Notes: generated by a model not told the origin, from the sequence alone. Positions 36,684 through 49,392 are shown, counted from the stretch's first letter. The stretch is DNA of 64,000 bases from Amoebidium appalachense (GCA_963693365.1 CAVNZM010000002.1:15562001-15626000), one strand, 5' to 3'. Made by a program: numbers and translations.

Positions 36684-37165
36684 AACACACACACACACAA
36701 CGCGCCGGCGCGTGCACCACGAGCACCAACATCACAACCACCACCACCACCACCACCACCACAAACAAATAGCCATATGACAAACAATCAGCATCACGAA
36801 TCTTGCAACCAGACTGACTGAAAGTCTTTACATATGGGGGCTCTCTCTCCCCATCTCCGATCGAAAGCCAGCCACCCACCTTGGTACTGGTGTGAACCCG
36901 CTATGGGGGATTACTAAATTCGTCCCCTCATCGAGGGTAACCCCTGAGCGCTAGCAAGGGAATTTTGTGTTTAGAATTAGTCTAAGAATTGGACAGCGGG
37001 TGCACTGGAGCTTTTTGTGTCCATCCATACGCTCGCCCCAGCACCACGTGTGTTTAAGTGTGCATATTTGTCAGCATATTGTGCGCGACAGTGTCTGCGT
37101 CCCTGTGAGTGTGTATGCGTGCGTTCAATGTGTGCACGTGTGAGTTTTTTTTTTTGGTGGTGGTG

Positions 37166-37196
<31 letters not shown>

Positions 37197-37309
37197 GGGG
37201 GGGGAGGCAAGGGGTGGCTGGATGTCACGTCCGTGCCGTGCAGTGTATGCCCACTTGTGTGTGTGTATGCACGGTGGGTGGGTGGGTGGGTCGTCTGCTT
37301 GCTATGGAG

Positions 37310-37346
<37 letters not shown>

Positions 37347-37898
37347 AAGTTCCTCCCCCTAACACTCACGCACACACAACGTTAACCACACACCCCCATC
37401 CCATCAATCCCAGCCATCTGCTCTACTAAGTTCAAGTAAATCAGCACTCGGTATGTATTAAGTAAGTAAGTACTAGTACTTGCTCTGATCTGAATGTCAC
37501 ATGATGTCCGAACACCGAGGTTGAGTCGAGGTAATAAATAAATAATGCCCGGGTTCAAACTTAATATCTGTTCATTGCTTTCAGACCATTCTTGTCAGAA
37601 CCTGCTTGCGCATGCACTAGCGCTAGCTGCGAATTATCACATCACAAGTTTCACTGATTTACTATAAAACGACTCAGTGCACACTTCAAGCTTGCTTTCC
37701 GAGGCTTCCAGGTCATGACTTGAAAAACTGTAAACCAGGAGCAAACGTTTGGGGGAGCTCGAGACAGGAGACCGGGGAGGGGAAGAGGGGTGTGGCCGTG
37801 TGTGGGGGGTGGAGAATAGGGGGAGGGGGGGGGGGGGGGCCGGGGGGGGGCCCGGGGGGGGGGGGGGGGGGGGGGGGCAGAGTTGAAGGAGGAGGGCT

Positions 37899-37942
<44 letters not shown>

Positions 37943-39527
37943 GAGAAACGCACATTCTTCCGCATGCAACATACACACCGATATTCAACATACACCTCAT
38001 ATGCAATGTCAACGGACCGTGCATGTGCAGCATAGGACAGTATCTTCCGTAGCCTACTAAATACTACTGCCACTGTGACAGAAACTCTGCAGCTCTGCAA
38101 CGTGCAGTACACAGGCAGGGGCGGCAAGTGGTCACTTTGACAACACCCGTTTTTAGGTGTGCCACGTGTACCCATATATATAGGCTCCTGCTGTGCTCAT
38201 GCATATAAATCTAAATTATTGAACGTGCAAAGCACGCTATAATGCATAGATCTGTTGGTGGCTCTATGATCATTGATCTCTATGATCATTATTCTGAAGT
38301 TAAAAAAAAAACAAAAAAAAACGACATGGAATGGCCATCTGCGAAAGCCACACTGATTGGCCCGAGCATCGCCCAATCACACCACCCACGTAAGGCTCGA
38401 GCCTTCCAATTTCAAAGTAAATAACGGCAAAAGTTACATGTAGAAGGCATCAATTTTTTGAATAATAAATTATTTCTCTAAACGCACATCAGCAAGCGTT
38501 ACTAAATGCTAAAAGTTTGTAAATTTCTATGCAAAACTTTCGTTTCAAATTTTGCCGCGTTCCCCCGTTCGGCGAGGGCCGGCCCCCGGCCGGCCGCGGG
38601 CGGCGGGCGGCCCGGCCCCCCATGTTGCATCCCCCTCCGAATCGGGGAGTCTTTCACATATTTACCAGTGCACCACATATATCCCATCACATACTAACAA
38701 AATATCTTTCTTCTAGCTAGTAAGTGCTGTCGCTACATATCAATCATTTACAACACATACTAAACATAAAACAGATAAATAAATAAAAAAAATTCCGTGC
38801 CTGAAAGAGTATTCGACTCCAAATGGCCTGTTTTGTAGGTGGTTTCTTTTTAGATAATGCTTTCCGTGGCTCTAACGGGAGACATACCTACAACGGAGCT
38901 GACGCGTCATCAGCTGTGTGCATTTGATTGGTGTAGATCTTTAAAATATCCATAACCGAACTTCACCAAAGTTCACACATTTGTTTCCACTGTATTACAG
39001 TGTAGTCGTTTGAATAGACTCCATTAGTATATTATGTAAGCAATAAGTGAAAAATATTAATTCAAAAATACTAATAGCGCTCTAGATTGAGCCGTCAAGC
39101 TATTCAGCTGGCCGTATCGCCAAATTTCGCATTGACACCAGCTGATAAACGCTCCGTCGGATTGGACACCAATCACGACCGTCTATGTGAAGAAAGCACT
39201 GGCCGTGGTTCAGCACGCCAATTGGATGGCCCTAACGTTTCCTATAGATTATAGCAGAAGCGACCAGACGTTTGCTGCAGAACAGTGACTCTGAGTCTCG
39301 CAATAAAGCGGGCAGAGAAAACCGCACTGCGGTTAGTCATGCCATAGGAAAATCAAAGGGCTTACCACCATAAGCATTTCTAACATGCAAGGGTTGTAAC
39401 AGGCAAGCCTACACTTGTAACTGAATAATACCCAGATATATTCTGCGAATACGTGACGAAATATTGTTCTCCACCAGCATCCTGAAAGCAATGAACTAGG
39501 AACTACAATTTTTACAAAACGCACAGC
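35711..39527. other. Intergenic region with simple repeats and promoter-like motifs
   Basis: Poly-G at 35971-36001 with (GA)n, C-rich 36155-36400, (CA)n and CAC repeats at 36540-36765, poly-G/poly-C at 37180-37205 and 37312-37345, and a very G-rich block at 37820-37940. A strongly GC-rich, self-complementary block lies at 38567-38632 in AT-rich surroundings. 38640-39150 is AT-rich and unique. No gene is supported. Confidence 0.5.
39161..39225 (+). promoter_or_regulatory. CCAAT/ATTGG cluster upstream of the small acidic-protein gene
   Basis: ATTGG at 39161-39165, CCAAT at 39169-39173 and an overlapping CCAATTGG at 39218-39225, about 300-370 bases before the ORF. A weak TATA-like CTATAGATTATA follows at about 39242-39253. 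Confidence 0.35.
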
Positions 39528-40004
39528 ATGTTTGAAAAGCCGCTCCTCGTCCAGAAGGTCGAAGGTTTTAAATCCAACAAAAATATGTCTCAATTGGCTT
39601 TCTGCTCGCTGATTATGCAGCCAGTCGATCCGGTAGTGCGTTGCAGCACACCGGTGTACCTAGCCGAGCCCATGGACGTCAGCAGCCCAAGCAGCCCGCA
39701 GGAGGGTTCTACAGGTCCAAAGCACGTTTCGTTTAATGCAGACATAAGCATTGTTCCTACCTACCCAGCGTTTCATGAAGGTGACGACATGAGCTTTGAT
39801 GACGAAGTGTGTTCTGCAAACGGGGAGGAGTACCTCGAGTGTGTGTACGATCGTCGTGGTGATGACAAGGTGAACGAGTGGACTGCTCCCGATAAGCTAC
39901 AAGGAGTGTGGAATGAGATTTATGCCCTACGGTGCGAGCTGTTTCCTAACGGTGTTTATTTCGGTGACCAGCAGCTGAGAAAGTCTGCCTTAGCCTTTTT
40001 CTAG
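39528..40004 (+). CDS. Hypothetical small acidic protein with possible PP1-docking motif
   Basis: The 158-codon frame carries no repeat-encoded stretches. The start at 39528 is the first ATG; another in-frame Met at about residue 20 (MSQLAFCS) is equally possible. Residues about 65-95 read KHVSFNADISIVPTYPAF. KHVSF fits the [R/K]-x-V-x-F docking consensus for protein phosphatase 1, and a following hydrophobic VPTYPAF plus acidic run resembles regulator or substrate tails. The C-terminal half is acidic and then has an EW...LQGVWNEIYALRCELFP segment that could be helical. No signal peptide or membrane segment. A PP1 regulator is one idea; the motif is short and common, so the function is unknown. 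CCAAT motifs lie upstream. Intronless as far as I can see. Confidence 0.5.
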   Translation: MFEKPLLVQKVEGFKSNKNMSQLAFCSLIMQPVDPVVRCSTPVYLAEPMDVSSPSSPQEGSTGPKHVSFNADISIVPTYPAFHEGDDMSFDDEVCSANGEEYLECVYDRRGDDKVNEWTAPDKLQGVWNEIYALRCELFPNGVYFGDQQLRKSALAFF

Positions 40005-41559
40005 TAATTAGTAGGTGTATAGCTTGCTGATTAAGCGCTATGCAAATGTTGAAATGCGCGAATGACAACGGGAGGCACGTACCTTGAGCACGACCCGTAA
40101 AAGAAACATGAAAACTATCCTGTTGTATAGTAAACTCCAATGTGTACTCGTAGCTACGGCGATATTCAAAAACGTATAATAGTCAGTATTTAGGCCATAA
40201 AGCTGTTAGTTTATCTGCTTTCGTGCTTGTTTTTCTACCTCCAAAAAAAAGGCGCCGTGGCAGTTGTGGCACTGGCTGCCCAATTTTTTTGACTTTAAAT
40301 ATAGATATTTAAAGATCTCACGGATACTTATACACAGTCCACCACATCCTGCACTCAAGTCATTTCCCGTGCTTTTTCCTTTCCCCTCCCCTTCTCCCCC
40401 TCTTACCTTCCATATGTTAAAAGGGGAAAAAAAAGAGGATGAAGGAAGTTAAGGGATGAAGAGTGATGGTTTGGGTCCGTTTGTGGAAAGGATTACGCTT
40501 GTAACGGATATTTTCTTTTGCTGGCAAAAACGTGTGTACTGCACTCAATCCCTCCTCTCTGCACCTGGCAAGCTAAATGTGTGACCGTCCCCGTCAATAA
40601 GAATCTATCTTCTTCTCTTTCCTTGCGAGCCACACGTAATAATATTCATGGGATACAAGCACACACAACCATAACTTCACAAAACCGTACAAGTGCAATC
40701 CCACTGAACGAGTTGATGCGCCACCAGTCACCATTGATCATAACCGGGCTCAAACACATAGCTGGCCTGTGTTGAAGTAGACGATTTTCCTGCCGTTGGA
40801 CGTAAAGCAACAAACAACGTGCAGGCCAGGACAAAGTTTCGTGCACATTCGAGTGCCAAGATAGTCGCAAAAATACTGCAGCTATGGATCTGGTATATGT
40901 CGTCTTGCCATGGCCATGGGCACTTAACCCAGACAAAAGAATTGCTCATCCTGATTTATTAGCAGGCATTCTACGTGCCATATGCATGGGCTAGTTTTTA
41001 CAGCTTGTTGGCGCGACTCTCCCTACTTCCCAAATTCCGTGACCAATGCACATGAGTTTGTGTATCAGTCACAGACCAGACATCGTTTACATAGGTGGAT
41101 CCGGATAGCTTGGCCCTGGGATCCCTTTCCAGCATGGCCCCTCTTAAGTAGCAGAGCAAGGCTGGCATTAGTAGTAGCCTCCGGTGGGGCAAGCATGTAT
41201 TTGCTTTGTGTGCGTGTGTTGCAAGTGTCCGTGCTAATATAGCGTTGCTCTGCAAGCCGCCTACACGTAGCAATAATATACTTGCAGTGTCGTGAGATAT
41301 TCAGGGACTATCTCGCATGTGCATAATTCAGCGTTTTACAACCAAAAAAAAAAAGACAAGAAACAAGAACACCCTGTGATCATGTTTATGTCTGCTTTCT
41401 CGCTTTCTGAATACCAACTGACTATCGAACCCGAAAACTAATGAATCCCCTTGATAATCATGGTTTGCTTTTATCTTTTATGGCGGGCTGTGTGTGTGAC
41501 ACAAGCGGTGCGTGTCTGTGTGTTTGGGATGGGGTAGGGTGGGGTAGGTGGGTGGAGGC
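40005..41559. other. Unique intergenic sequence
   Basis: About 1.5 kb nearly free of simple repeats, composition balanced to AT-rich. A short minus-strand frame at 40646-40936 has no recognisable domain. I see no supported gene. Confidence 0.5.
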
Positions 41560-41989
41560 CCCAACCACATCGGCAGAGCCAACTTGCTTCGAGGAGAATC
41601 ATTCTGCAAAATTTAAGAGCAGAGTTATTCTGCTAAAAGCAGAAATATACTGCTGAGTTCAGAATTATTCAGCAAAAGCAGAATTATTTGGCGTGGCATA
41701 AAAGCAGAAGTATTCGATAAACAGAAGAACTATTCTGCGAAAGCAGAATCATTCTGCTAAAAAAATTAATTATTCTGCCAGTGAGGCAAGTTTATCCTGC
41801 TGCCGGGAGCAGAATGATTCTGTTTTGTGCGGACTAATTCTGCTAAAAGAAGAATAAATCTGCTAAAAGCAGAGTGAGTGTGCTAAAAGCAGAATGATTC
41901 TGGTTTTTGCAGAGTGACTTAGCAGAATCATCCTGCTTTACGCAGAATAATTCTGCTCGGAGCAAGTTGACTCTGCCGATATGGTTGGG
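41560..41989. mobile_element. Fold-back/MITE-like element, copy 1, with palindrome array
   Basis: Terminal inverted repeats of about 30 bases begin CCCAACCACATCGGCAGAG at the left and read the complement of CCCAACCATATCGGCAGAG at the right, both continuing into CAACTTGCT. Between them are about 16 imperfect copies of the palindrome GCAGAATNATTCTGC. They are joined by short A-rich spacers (TAAAA) for most of the length and by T-rich spacers near the right end. It has no coding capacity. No convincing target duplication is visible. A second copy with the same termini is at 63413-63749, which supports mobility. Confidence 0.8.
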
Positions 41990-42004
41990 TCCTTGGGTGG
42001 GTTG

Positions 42005-42132
42005 GGTGTCACAAGCCTTAGTGTGTGCGTGCGTGCGTGAGTGTGTGCGTGTGTGTGTGCATGCATGTGTGCGTACGTGCGTGCGTGGTGTGTGTGTGCG
42101 TGTGCGTGTGTGTGTGTGCGCGCGCGCGCGTT

Positions 42133-42190
<58 letters not shown>
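42005..42190 (+). repeat. (TG)n / TGCG array
   Basis: TG-rich stretch with TGCG interruptions, then pure TG at 42136-42188, directly beside the fold-back element. Confidence 0.9.
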
Positions 42191-42195
<5 letters not shown>

Positions 42196-42370
42196 GAGGG
42201 GGAGGGGAACTGAGCATCTGGCGCCGTATGATGTAGCAAGCCAAGTGAAGCCGCATATTCATGCAATTCAGCTGCAAATATTCCTGAATAAATTGGAATA
42301 CCGTACCAAAAAGGATTCAATATGCTATGCTTTTGAGTCCGAGAGTGGGTGAGGGTGTTTGCGCAACCTC

Positions 42371-42475
42371 TCTCTCTCTCTCTCTCTCTTTCTCTCCCCC
42401 CCCCCCCCCCCCCCCCCTCTCTCTCTCCATTCTGTGTGTGTTTGGGGGGGGGGGGGGGGGGGGGGGGAGGTGGGG
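42371..42475 (+). repeat. (CT)n, poly-C, then poly-G: hairpin-capable block
   Basis: (CT)n, a C run of about 20 bases, a spacer of about 26, then a G run of about 24. The C and G runs can pair, or form i-motif and quadruplex. Confidence 0.85.
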
Positions 42476-42659
42476 GGCTTAGGTACCCGGTGGGTCATGA
42501 CCAAATAAGTCACTGTGACCTTGCGTCTGATTGGACAAAACACGGTCCGATGACGTATAATCAGGGCCGGGGGTAATGATTCGATGCCCGAGCAACTGAT
42601 ATGCCGGTAATTAAAAAAGAGGGGCCGTCAGACCCTACGGTAGCTGTATAGTGCCCCCC

Positions 42660-42707
<48 letters not shown>

Positions 42708-43893
42708 AAAAAAAAAAAAAAAAAACTTGAAAAACACATGTTAAGTACAGGGTTCACACACACATATTGTGATGGTTATATCGTTAATTAAAGTTTTCAT
42801 GTTTTTATTTTGATGGTACATGTTATTAAATACTGTGCTTTTTTGGTAGTTTATGTAAGCGATCTCCCTATACCTACGTAAACTGCGGAGGCTTCCGTCG
42901 TATACCGACCTATCTCTGTGGGGGCATGTGTGCGCGTGCCTCGTGGCAATCGTACATCTATGGAATCCCCCCCCCCCCCCCCCCCCCTTATGCGTAGTGT
43001 GTCTGGGCAATATGATGTATGGGGTGGTCATAACAGGTACTTTGATGATAACTGTGGCAATCGCGTGTGCACGTGCACAAGCGGTTTTTTCGCTAACGTG
43101 ACCGCAATACAAAGCCCTGTCATACTACTAAAATAGTTGACTCTCACGCTTCATTCTTACAGCTTAGATGTAATTGAGACGTGCACGCAACTTTTGCCTG
43201 TGTGTAGGTGAACTTGTACTACGGGTGTGTGCATGTACACTGTTTGCGTGCGTGCTTGGGCATGCCTTCGGAGAGAGAGGGGGGGGGGGGGGGAGGGGAG
43301 GGGGGGGGAGGGCCCGGGAGGGGTGGGGGGGTTTAGGGTAGGTGGGTGGGTGGAGGGGAGGGGGGTAGAAGGAGGGAGGGACCGGGTTTGAATACAGAGT
43401 GCCGTGAAACCACACATAAAGAGTATGCATAGTATTAATTGTACGCAGAGCCCACTCTCTCTCTCACTCTTCTTTTTTTCAAGCGCTTTTCCTTGAGGAA
43501 AAAAGTGCCAGCTCAAAAAAGGTCGCTAGAATCATGCACAAGTGCATTTATTGGGTATTACGTTATGTGTATATGTGACTCAGATTATTGTTTTGCCAGG
43601 CAATACACACTCCCGCATATCTGGTATAATAATGATAATAAATGGTTATCTATGTACATCGCCATCCTTGCATGCACAGTTACCAATACGGCAACCTAAA
43701 CCTAAGCCGCATGCAACTTCCCAACTGCGCCACCTGTCATAACCCGCACATTCTAACCATATATGGTTATTTTAATCATCATAACTTATGCATACACAGA
43801 AATGCTACACTGTCATTTAAGGCTTGTTTTGCCCAAATTGCAGCATTACACCTAGTACCAAAAATAGCATTTCCAAATATGGGAATTCTATTT
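42476..43893. other. Region downstream of the epimerase gene
   Basis: Contains a poly-C/poly-A junction at 42661-42725, poly-C at 42967-42987, a G-rich block at 43280-43385 and a partial copy of the unit-D repeat at 43387-43456 (TAAAGAGTATGCATA, GCAGAGCCCA). 43460-43890 is AT-rich and may hold the epimerase 3' UTR. No gene is supported. Confidence 0.5.
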
Positions 43894-44744
43894 TTAGCAG
43901 TTCTTGACCTCCTCCAGCTCGACCAGTACACCGCCGCAGTCCTTCGGGTGGAGGAACACCACCGGGTTACCGTGCGCACCTGAGGGCACAAAGATAAGTA
44001 CTAATTGCACAGCACATGCACACAGCACTAATGGCACAGCACATGCACGCAGTACTGATTGCACAGGACATATGCACACAGTACTTGTGTAGTTCAATGG
44101 AAAGAAAAAGGGTTACATGGTGCACAATGCGGGCAGTGTTTTTGCACACGGTACTTACTTAAATGTGTAGTTGTATATGTGATGTGGGTAGAAACTGCAC
44201 ATTGACATCGTACTTGAAGCATATGCACGCAGAAGTGTATGCATGTCCGTGTGCAAGTGCATGATTACTGTCCCCCCCCCCCCCCCCCCCCCCCCCCTTT
44301 CCCGCCCTCTCCAAAAAAAATGGGGGAAAAGAGGGGGGGGGGGGGCAATGCATGCATGCAATATCTGACATGCACGCAGGAATGTGTGTCACAGTGCTGG
44401 ATTTGTACTTGGTTGCACGGTGCGCACACCCATAAAAACATATCAACTTGCAAACACACGTAGTCGCACACAGTATCCATAAGGATACATCGCCAGCACA
44501 CACACACAAACACACACACAGAACACACACACCCCGAGTCCCAGGCACTCTCCGTGCACAAACAACTGCACACATGAATACACTAACAGCATTCCAGCAT
44601 GTCAAGCGCGTGCAGACACACCCACACCCACAGAGACAAAGCTAGTGCATGCGTCTTTGTACACGTACAGCCTTAATCCTCATTGTGCACGTGGCTATTG
44701 AAGCCCCCCCCCTCCCCCCCCCTTCTCATCTCCAAACAAACAAG

Positions 44745-44778
<34 letters not shown>

Positions 44779-44794
44779 AAAAGAAAGAAAGAAA

Positions 44795-44834
<40 letters not shown>

Positions 44835-45380
44835 AAGAAAAAAGACGAATCAGAAAACAGACAGACAAAAACCCCTACCGATCTTGGGCTCCTTAGCCAG
44901 CAGGCGGATGTTCTTCTCCTTCAGGTCGTTCATGGACTTGTGGATGTCGTTGGTCTAAAGAGCCAATCAGAAGGGTCAATTTTTGCTCACTCTGAGTCAC
45001 TCAGGCACTGATATCGTGATGGTTGTTAGGCTTAAAGACACTACCAAAGAGGGAGAGGTGGGATGACAAACAGATAGGGAGATTGTTGGAGAGTTACAGT
45101 GGGCAGTGTGTGTGTGTGAGTGTGTTGGGTACTTGGGTGTTGGTTTCTTTTTCTTTCCTTCGTTCTTTTTTTTTGTGGTGGTGGTGGTGGTGGCGGTGTG
45201 GGTGTGTGTGGGTGTGTGTGTGTGTGTGTGTCTGGGGGGGGGGGGGGGGGGGGGGGAGGGAAAGAAACAAAGAAGGAAAGAAAGGGAGGGAAGCAACCCT
45301 ACAGGCACCGACCATGTCTGGGCTCGCAACCGCCACCCCCTAGATACATAGGTGCTTTTGCGTGCTCGTGTACTGGTTTT

Positions 45381-45417
<37 letters not shown>

Positions 45418-45848
45418 CCCACCCACACACACACACACACACCTGTACACCCTATATAGAGTCACATCCCGCGTCCGACACACCCATCATCTGACCAAAA
45501 CCCTGCATGAGCCCCCTTGTGTGTAGCCAAGCATCCCCCCCTCCCCCCTTCTCTCCTCCATGCCTTAGGGGTGTGTGTGTTGTTGGGGGGGGGGGGGGGG
45601 GATCCCCACTCACTAATCTGAAAACCTTTTTACCAGAAACCATGCGGTTTCACCTACAAAAATCGCGTGTGTGGACAACGTGAAAATAATCAGCCGCAGC
45701 CTTCACGCACATGCACACATGCACACGCACACACAAGAGAACGAGAAACAGAGAGTGAGACAGAGGGAGAGGGTGGGGGGAACGGGTTAGACCTCGTTAT
45801 AGAGTAGGAACACACACATTCAGAACGGACAACACAATGCAGAAGAGG

Positions 45849-45879
<31 letters not shown>

Positions 45880-47324
45880 ACGTGAGAAGTGCACGGAAGA
45901 GACAAAAAGTGCCCATGTACGCACACCACACAGTATTGCACGTGTTTTCCCGCACCAGCCAAGCACGTGCTTAGTCACGTGACTAACCTCCAGGCACACG
46001 TGGTGGATGCCGCCCTCTGGGTTCTTCTTCAGAAAGTTCTCGATGGGGCTCTTGTCGCCGAACGGGTGGATGAGCTCGATCTTGGCACCAATGCCCATCT
46101 CCACGAACACGGTGTACACTCCGTGCTCGGGCTGGGGCTGCAACGTGTACGTGTGTGTGTGTGGGGGGGGGGGGGGGGGGGGAGGGGGTGAATGCCTTAA
46201 TGTATGTGAAGGTGTGTGTGTATGGGTTTGTATGTGCTCATGTGTTTTTATTGGACGATTGCAAAGGCATGTGTATGCATGTGCGCTTGTGTGTACGTGC
46301 ATGTGTGGTGAGTGTGTGAGTGTGTGAGTGTGAGTGTGTGTCTGTCTGTCTGAGTGCAACATGTGCAAATCACATGCATGTTGAGAATGGATGTGGGGCA
46401 AATAGCGGGCTCCAATATTGGGACAAACAAACCACCCCCTTCCGCCGAAAATGTACCCCCCCTCCCCCCCCCGCACACACACAAACCCCCAAACATAATT
46501 TCTCAAAAACACCCACCCCTCGACTCCGTTTGCCGGTTAAGACCCCTTTACCCCCCCCCCCCCCCCCCCTCCCAAACACACACACACACACATTATTCTT
46601 CAGACCTCCTTTCTCCGTGATTGCAAAAAAGCACACACCCACACAGACCCCAACACTCAAAAACACACACATGAAACATGGCAGAAGGGAGAAAGTATAT
46701 TTGTAAGTGGTGAATGAATGAGTGTAATGACTCTCCTGCTCCCTCCCCGCCCCCCTCCCCCCGCCCCCCCCTCACCACGACAACCCCCCCCCCCCCCAAA
46801 CACCCGTACGCTCTAATAAACACTTGTCCATAGCATATTCACCTTAGACTATGCGGGTGTTTGTGCGTGAAGTACGTGATAATGTGCATGCGGCATGTCC
46901 CCCGCCGGGGAGGCTCCCCCCCTCCCCCTCCCCCATACCAACCTGCATGCCACTCATTTCGACGACCACACCAAGCACAAAGGCACAGACACATGCACCA
47001 TACACACACACACACACCGCATCCCATCACACACCACATACCAGCCCCATTCCACACACGCATACATACCACGGGCTCGGAGACCTTAGCGCCCAGCACA
47101 TCCCTGTAGAGGCTCATGGACTTGGGCAGGTCGGGCACCGCAATGGCCACATGGTTGAGCTTGCCCAGCTTCCACAGCTTCTGTGGCACTGTGGCCTGGG
47201 GGGGGGGGGGGGGGGGGGGGAAGGGGGAGGGGTTAGAAGTGGTGTACTTGATAAAGAAGGGAGTGATACTGATACAAGAATATAATATAGCACCTGTTGG
47301 GAAGTGTGTGTGTGCTGCGTGTGT

Positions 47325-47355
<31 letters not shown>

Positions 47356-47624
47356 GGGAGGAGGAGGGGTAGAATGCAAAACATTGGTATGAGTCCAATA
47401 ATTACACAATGAGAGGAGGGATGCACCAAACATGCACAAGCAAAAAATGGAAGTAAGCAAACAGTAGTAACACGTGGTACTCAACGTATGCAGAACCATC
47501 CTCATGGGGGGGGGGGGGGGGGGGGGGGGGGGTGGGTGTGTGGGTGGGGGGAGGTTAGAGTAAGACACACATAATGAACTCACGAGAGAAACCCTAAAAC
47601 ATGTTGAGAAAGGTGTGTGTGTGC

Positions 47625-47656
<32 letters not shown>

Positions 47657-48373
47657 CGGGTGTTCCTGTTGGTGCACAGTGAACAGAACATGGTGCACAG
47701 AAAAAAGATGGAAATATGTTACAGGGTGTGCAATGGCATGTAAACACAAACATGCTAGTTGCAACACGTGCAGAGATTCGTTTGGGTAAGAAAAGAGAGG
47801 AGAGGCCGGGAAAAGATGGGAGCATAGTACCAGTTGGGATAGGATGCGTGGAAGAGGAAGGAGAAAGAATAGAAGGGGGAGGGAAGGGGGACCGGGGGGG
47901 GGGGGGGGGGGGGGGGGGGGAGGGGGGAGGTGTGTGTGTGTGTGTGTATGTGTGTGTGTGTGTGCGTGAGGTAGACCGTAGGTAAGGTAAAGTCATGACC
48001 AAAAACTTCATTCGGAAAGTATGCAAATTAAGCAGATGCAAATGCAATCTCAAGAGCACACCCAAGCACAAACGGGACGGTGGGAGGGTGGGTGGGTGTG
48101 TGTGTGGGGGGGGGGGGTTCGAGTACCCAATAAGCAGCACAAAGAATAATCACACGGCACGGTGCATACAACACACAGACTCAAGGAGAAATGCTAGAGG
48201 AGAAAATCCACAGCACGTAAGCCGAGGCTAACGTGGGTTGGTTGTGGGGAGTAGTGTTGGGGGACAATGGGGGGAGTCAAAAAGAGGAAGAGGGGATGGG
48301 GGAATGGGAGGGGCGGGCGGAGGGAGGGGGCCGGGAGGGGGGGAGGTGAGGGAAGCGTCGGTGGCGGCGGGCA

Positions 48374-48421
<48 letters not shown>

Positions 48422-48785
48422 CAGGACGGGGGGAGATAGAGAGAGAGTGGGGGGCGGGGGGGGGGGGGGGGGGGGAGAAAGAGAGCAAGTGATAGAGGGC
48501 GAAGACGGGGAGAAGGTTTCGTAAGTGTTGGGTGCCTGTGCGGCTCAAACACTTTGCAGGAAAGTGGAACAAGATAGCTGAGGTTTGAGAATAGGCACAG
48601 GGAAGAACACGCTAAGTGATGCAAAGGTTGTATCCACGGAGGCAGGACCGGGGGTTGGGGGGAAGGGGAGGAAGGTTAACAATAAGGGGAGGGGAGGCCC
48701 CAGGGGGGGGGGGGGGAGGGGGGGGGGAACTTACCCCAGCAGCAGCCACGAAGGTGCGGCGCTGGATAGCAGCACTAGCCAGGGG

Positions 48786-48826
<41 letters not shown>

Positions 48827-49315
48827 TGTGTGTGTGTGTGAAGTCGCCATGTGTTACAAATTGGCAAAATTCCACGACCACAATCATTCTGCAAACGCGG
48901 TCCATCGGCCTACTATATAGTTAGACATACTGTATCGTCCCTACCCAAACATGGATATCCGTCTGTACCACCTTCTACAGGCAGCCCCTGCCCGACGGCG
49001 ACCTTTGAAGTACATGTTCAACATTTGATGTTCAGGTAGCTAATTAGGAATGAGCGTAGATGTCACTCCGCCTGCACACACCCAGCACAACCCGACTCCA
49101 TCGCCTCCCCAGCCCCCCAGCCCCCCAGCCCCCCAGCCCCCCCCTTCCCCCCTCTCCGGGCCCACGTCCTCCACTTCGCCATTTCCATTCGTACTACGAA
49201 ACCCACTAAACTACAAGCCATAACCTATAGCTAAATAACTGTCAAGTAAAAGCAATGGCCCTTTATCTATCGTGTAACTTACGGAGAAAGTGCAGGCGGC
49301 GATGCGAAGAGCCAT
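43894..49315 (-). CDS. MCEE: Methylmalonyl-CoA epimerase, mitochondrial, 6 exons
   Basis: Sense order of exons: 49315-49283, 48785-48735, 47195-47070, 46137-45988, 44954-44879, 43979-43894. Phases agree and the sum is 522 bases (173 aa), matching the roughly 175 aa of animal MCEE. Exons 1-2 encode a basic, Ala/Ser-rich start (MALRIAACTFS, AAIQRRTFVAAAG) expected of a mitochondrial transit peptide. The rest is one glyoxalase/VOC-type unit: LNHVAIAVPDL (first metal-ligand His), EHGVYTVFVEMG, KIELIHPFG, GGIHHVCLE, then GNPVVFLHPKDCGGVLVELE. The family interconverts the 2R and 2S forms of methylmalonyl-CoA in propionate, odd-chain fatty acid and branched amino acid catabolism. An in-frame ATG at 49411 lies upstream of the TATA box, so the 49315 start is preferred. 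Introns are full of poly-G/(TG)n on the + strand. The mutase is not in the window. Confidence 0.95.
47196..48734 (-). repeat. Repeat-filled intron 2 of the epimerase gene
   Basis: On + there are poly-G tracts at 47200-47220, 47340-47360, 47506-47531, 47626-47653, 47894-47920, 48456-48475 and 48703-48728, with (GA)n at 48379-48418. The G tracts separate segments of about 60-180 bases of ordinary sequence. One such segment ends in GCAGAACCATCCTCATG plus poly-G (47487-47510), the tail of the poly-G-linked repeat family. Confidence 0.75.
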
Positions 49316-49392
49316 TGTGAACGTTTTGGTGCCAAACGAAAATATGGCCTGTGTGCTGGTGGTGTGCGCGCCGGTGCAGACGAGACGGTCGC

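Noticed and set aside
36887-36965. Sequence resembling a tRNA T-arm (GAACCC...GGGTTC-like)
   Set aside because: I could not fold an acceptor stem, D-arm and anticodon arm at proper spacing.
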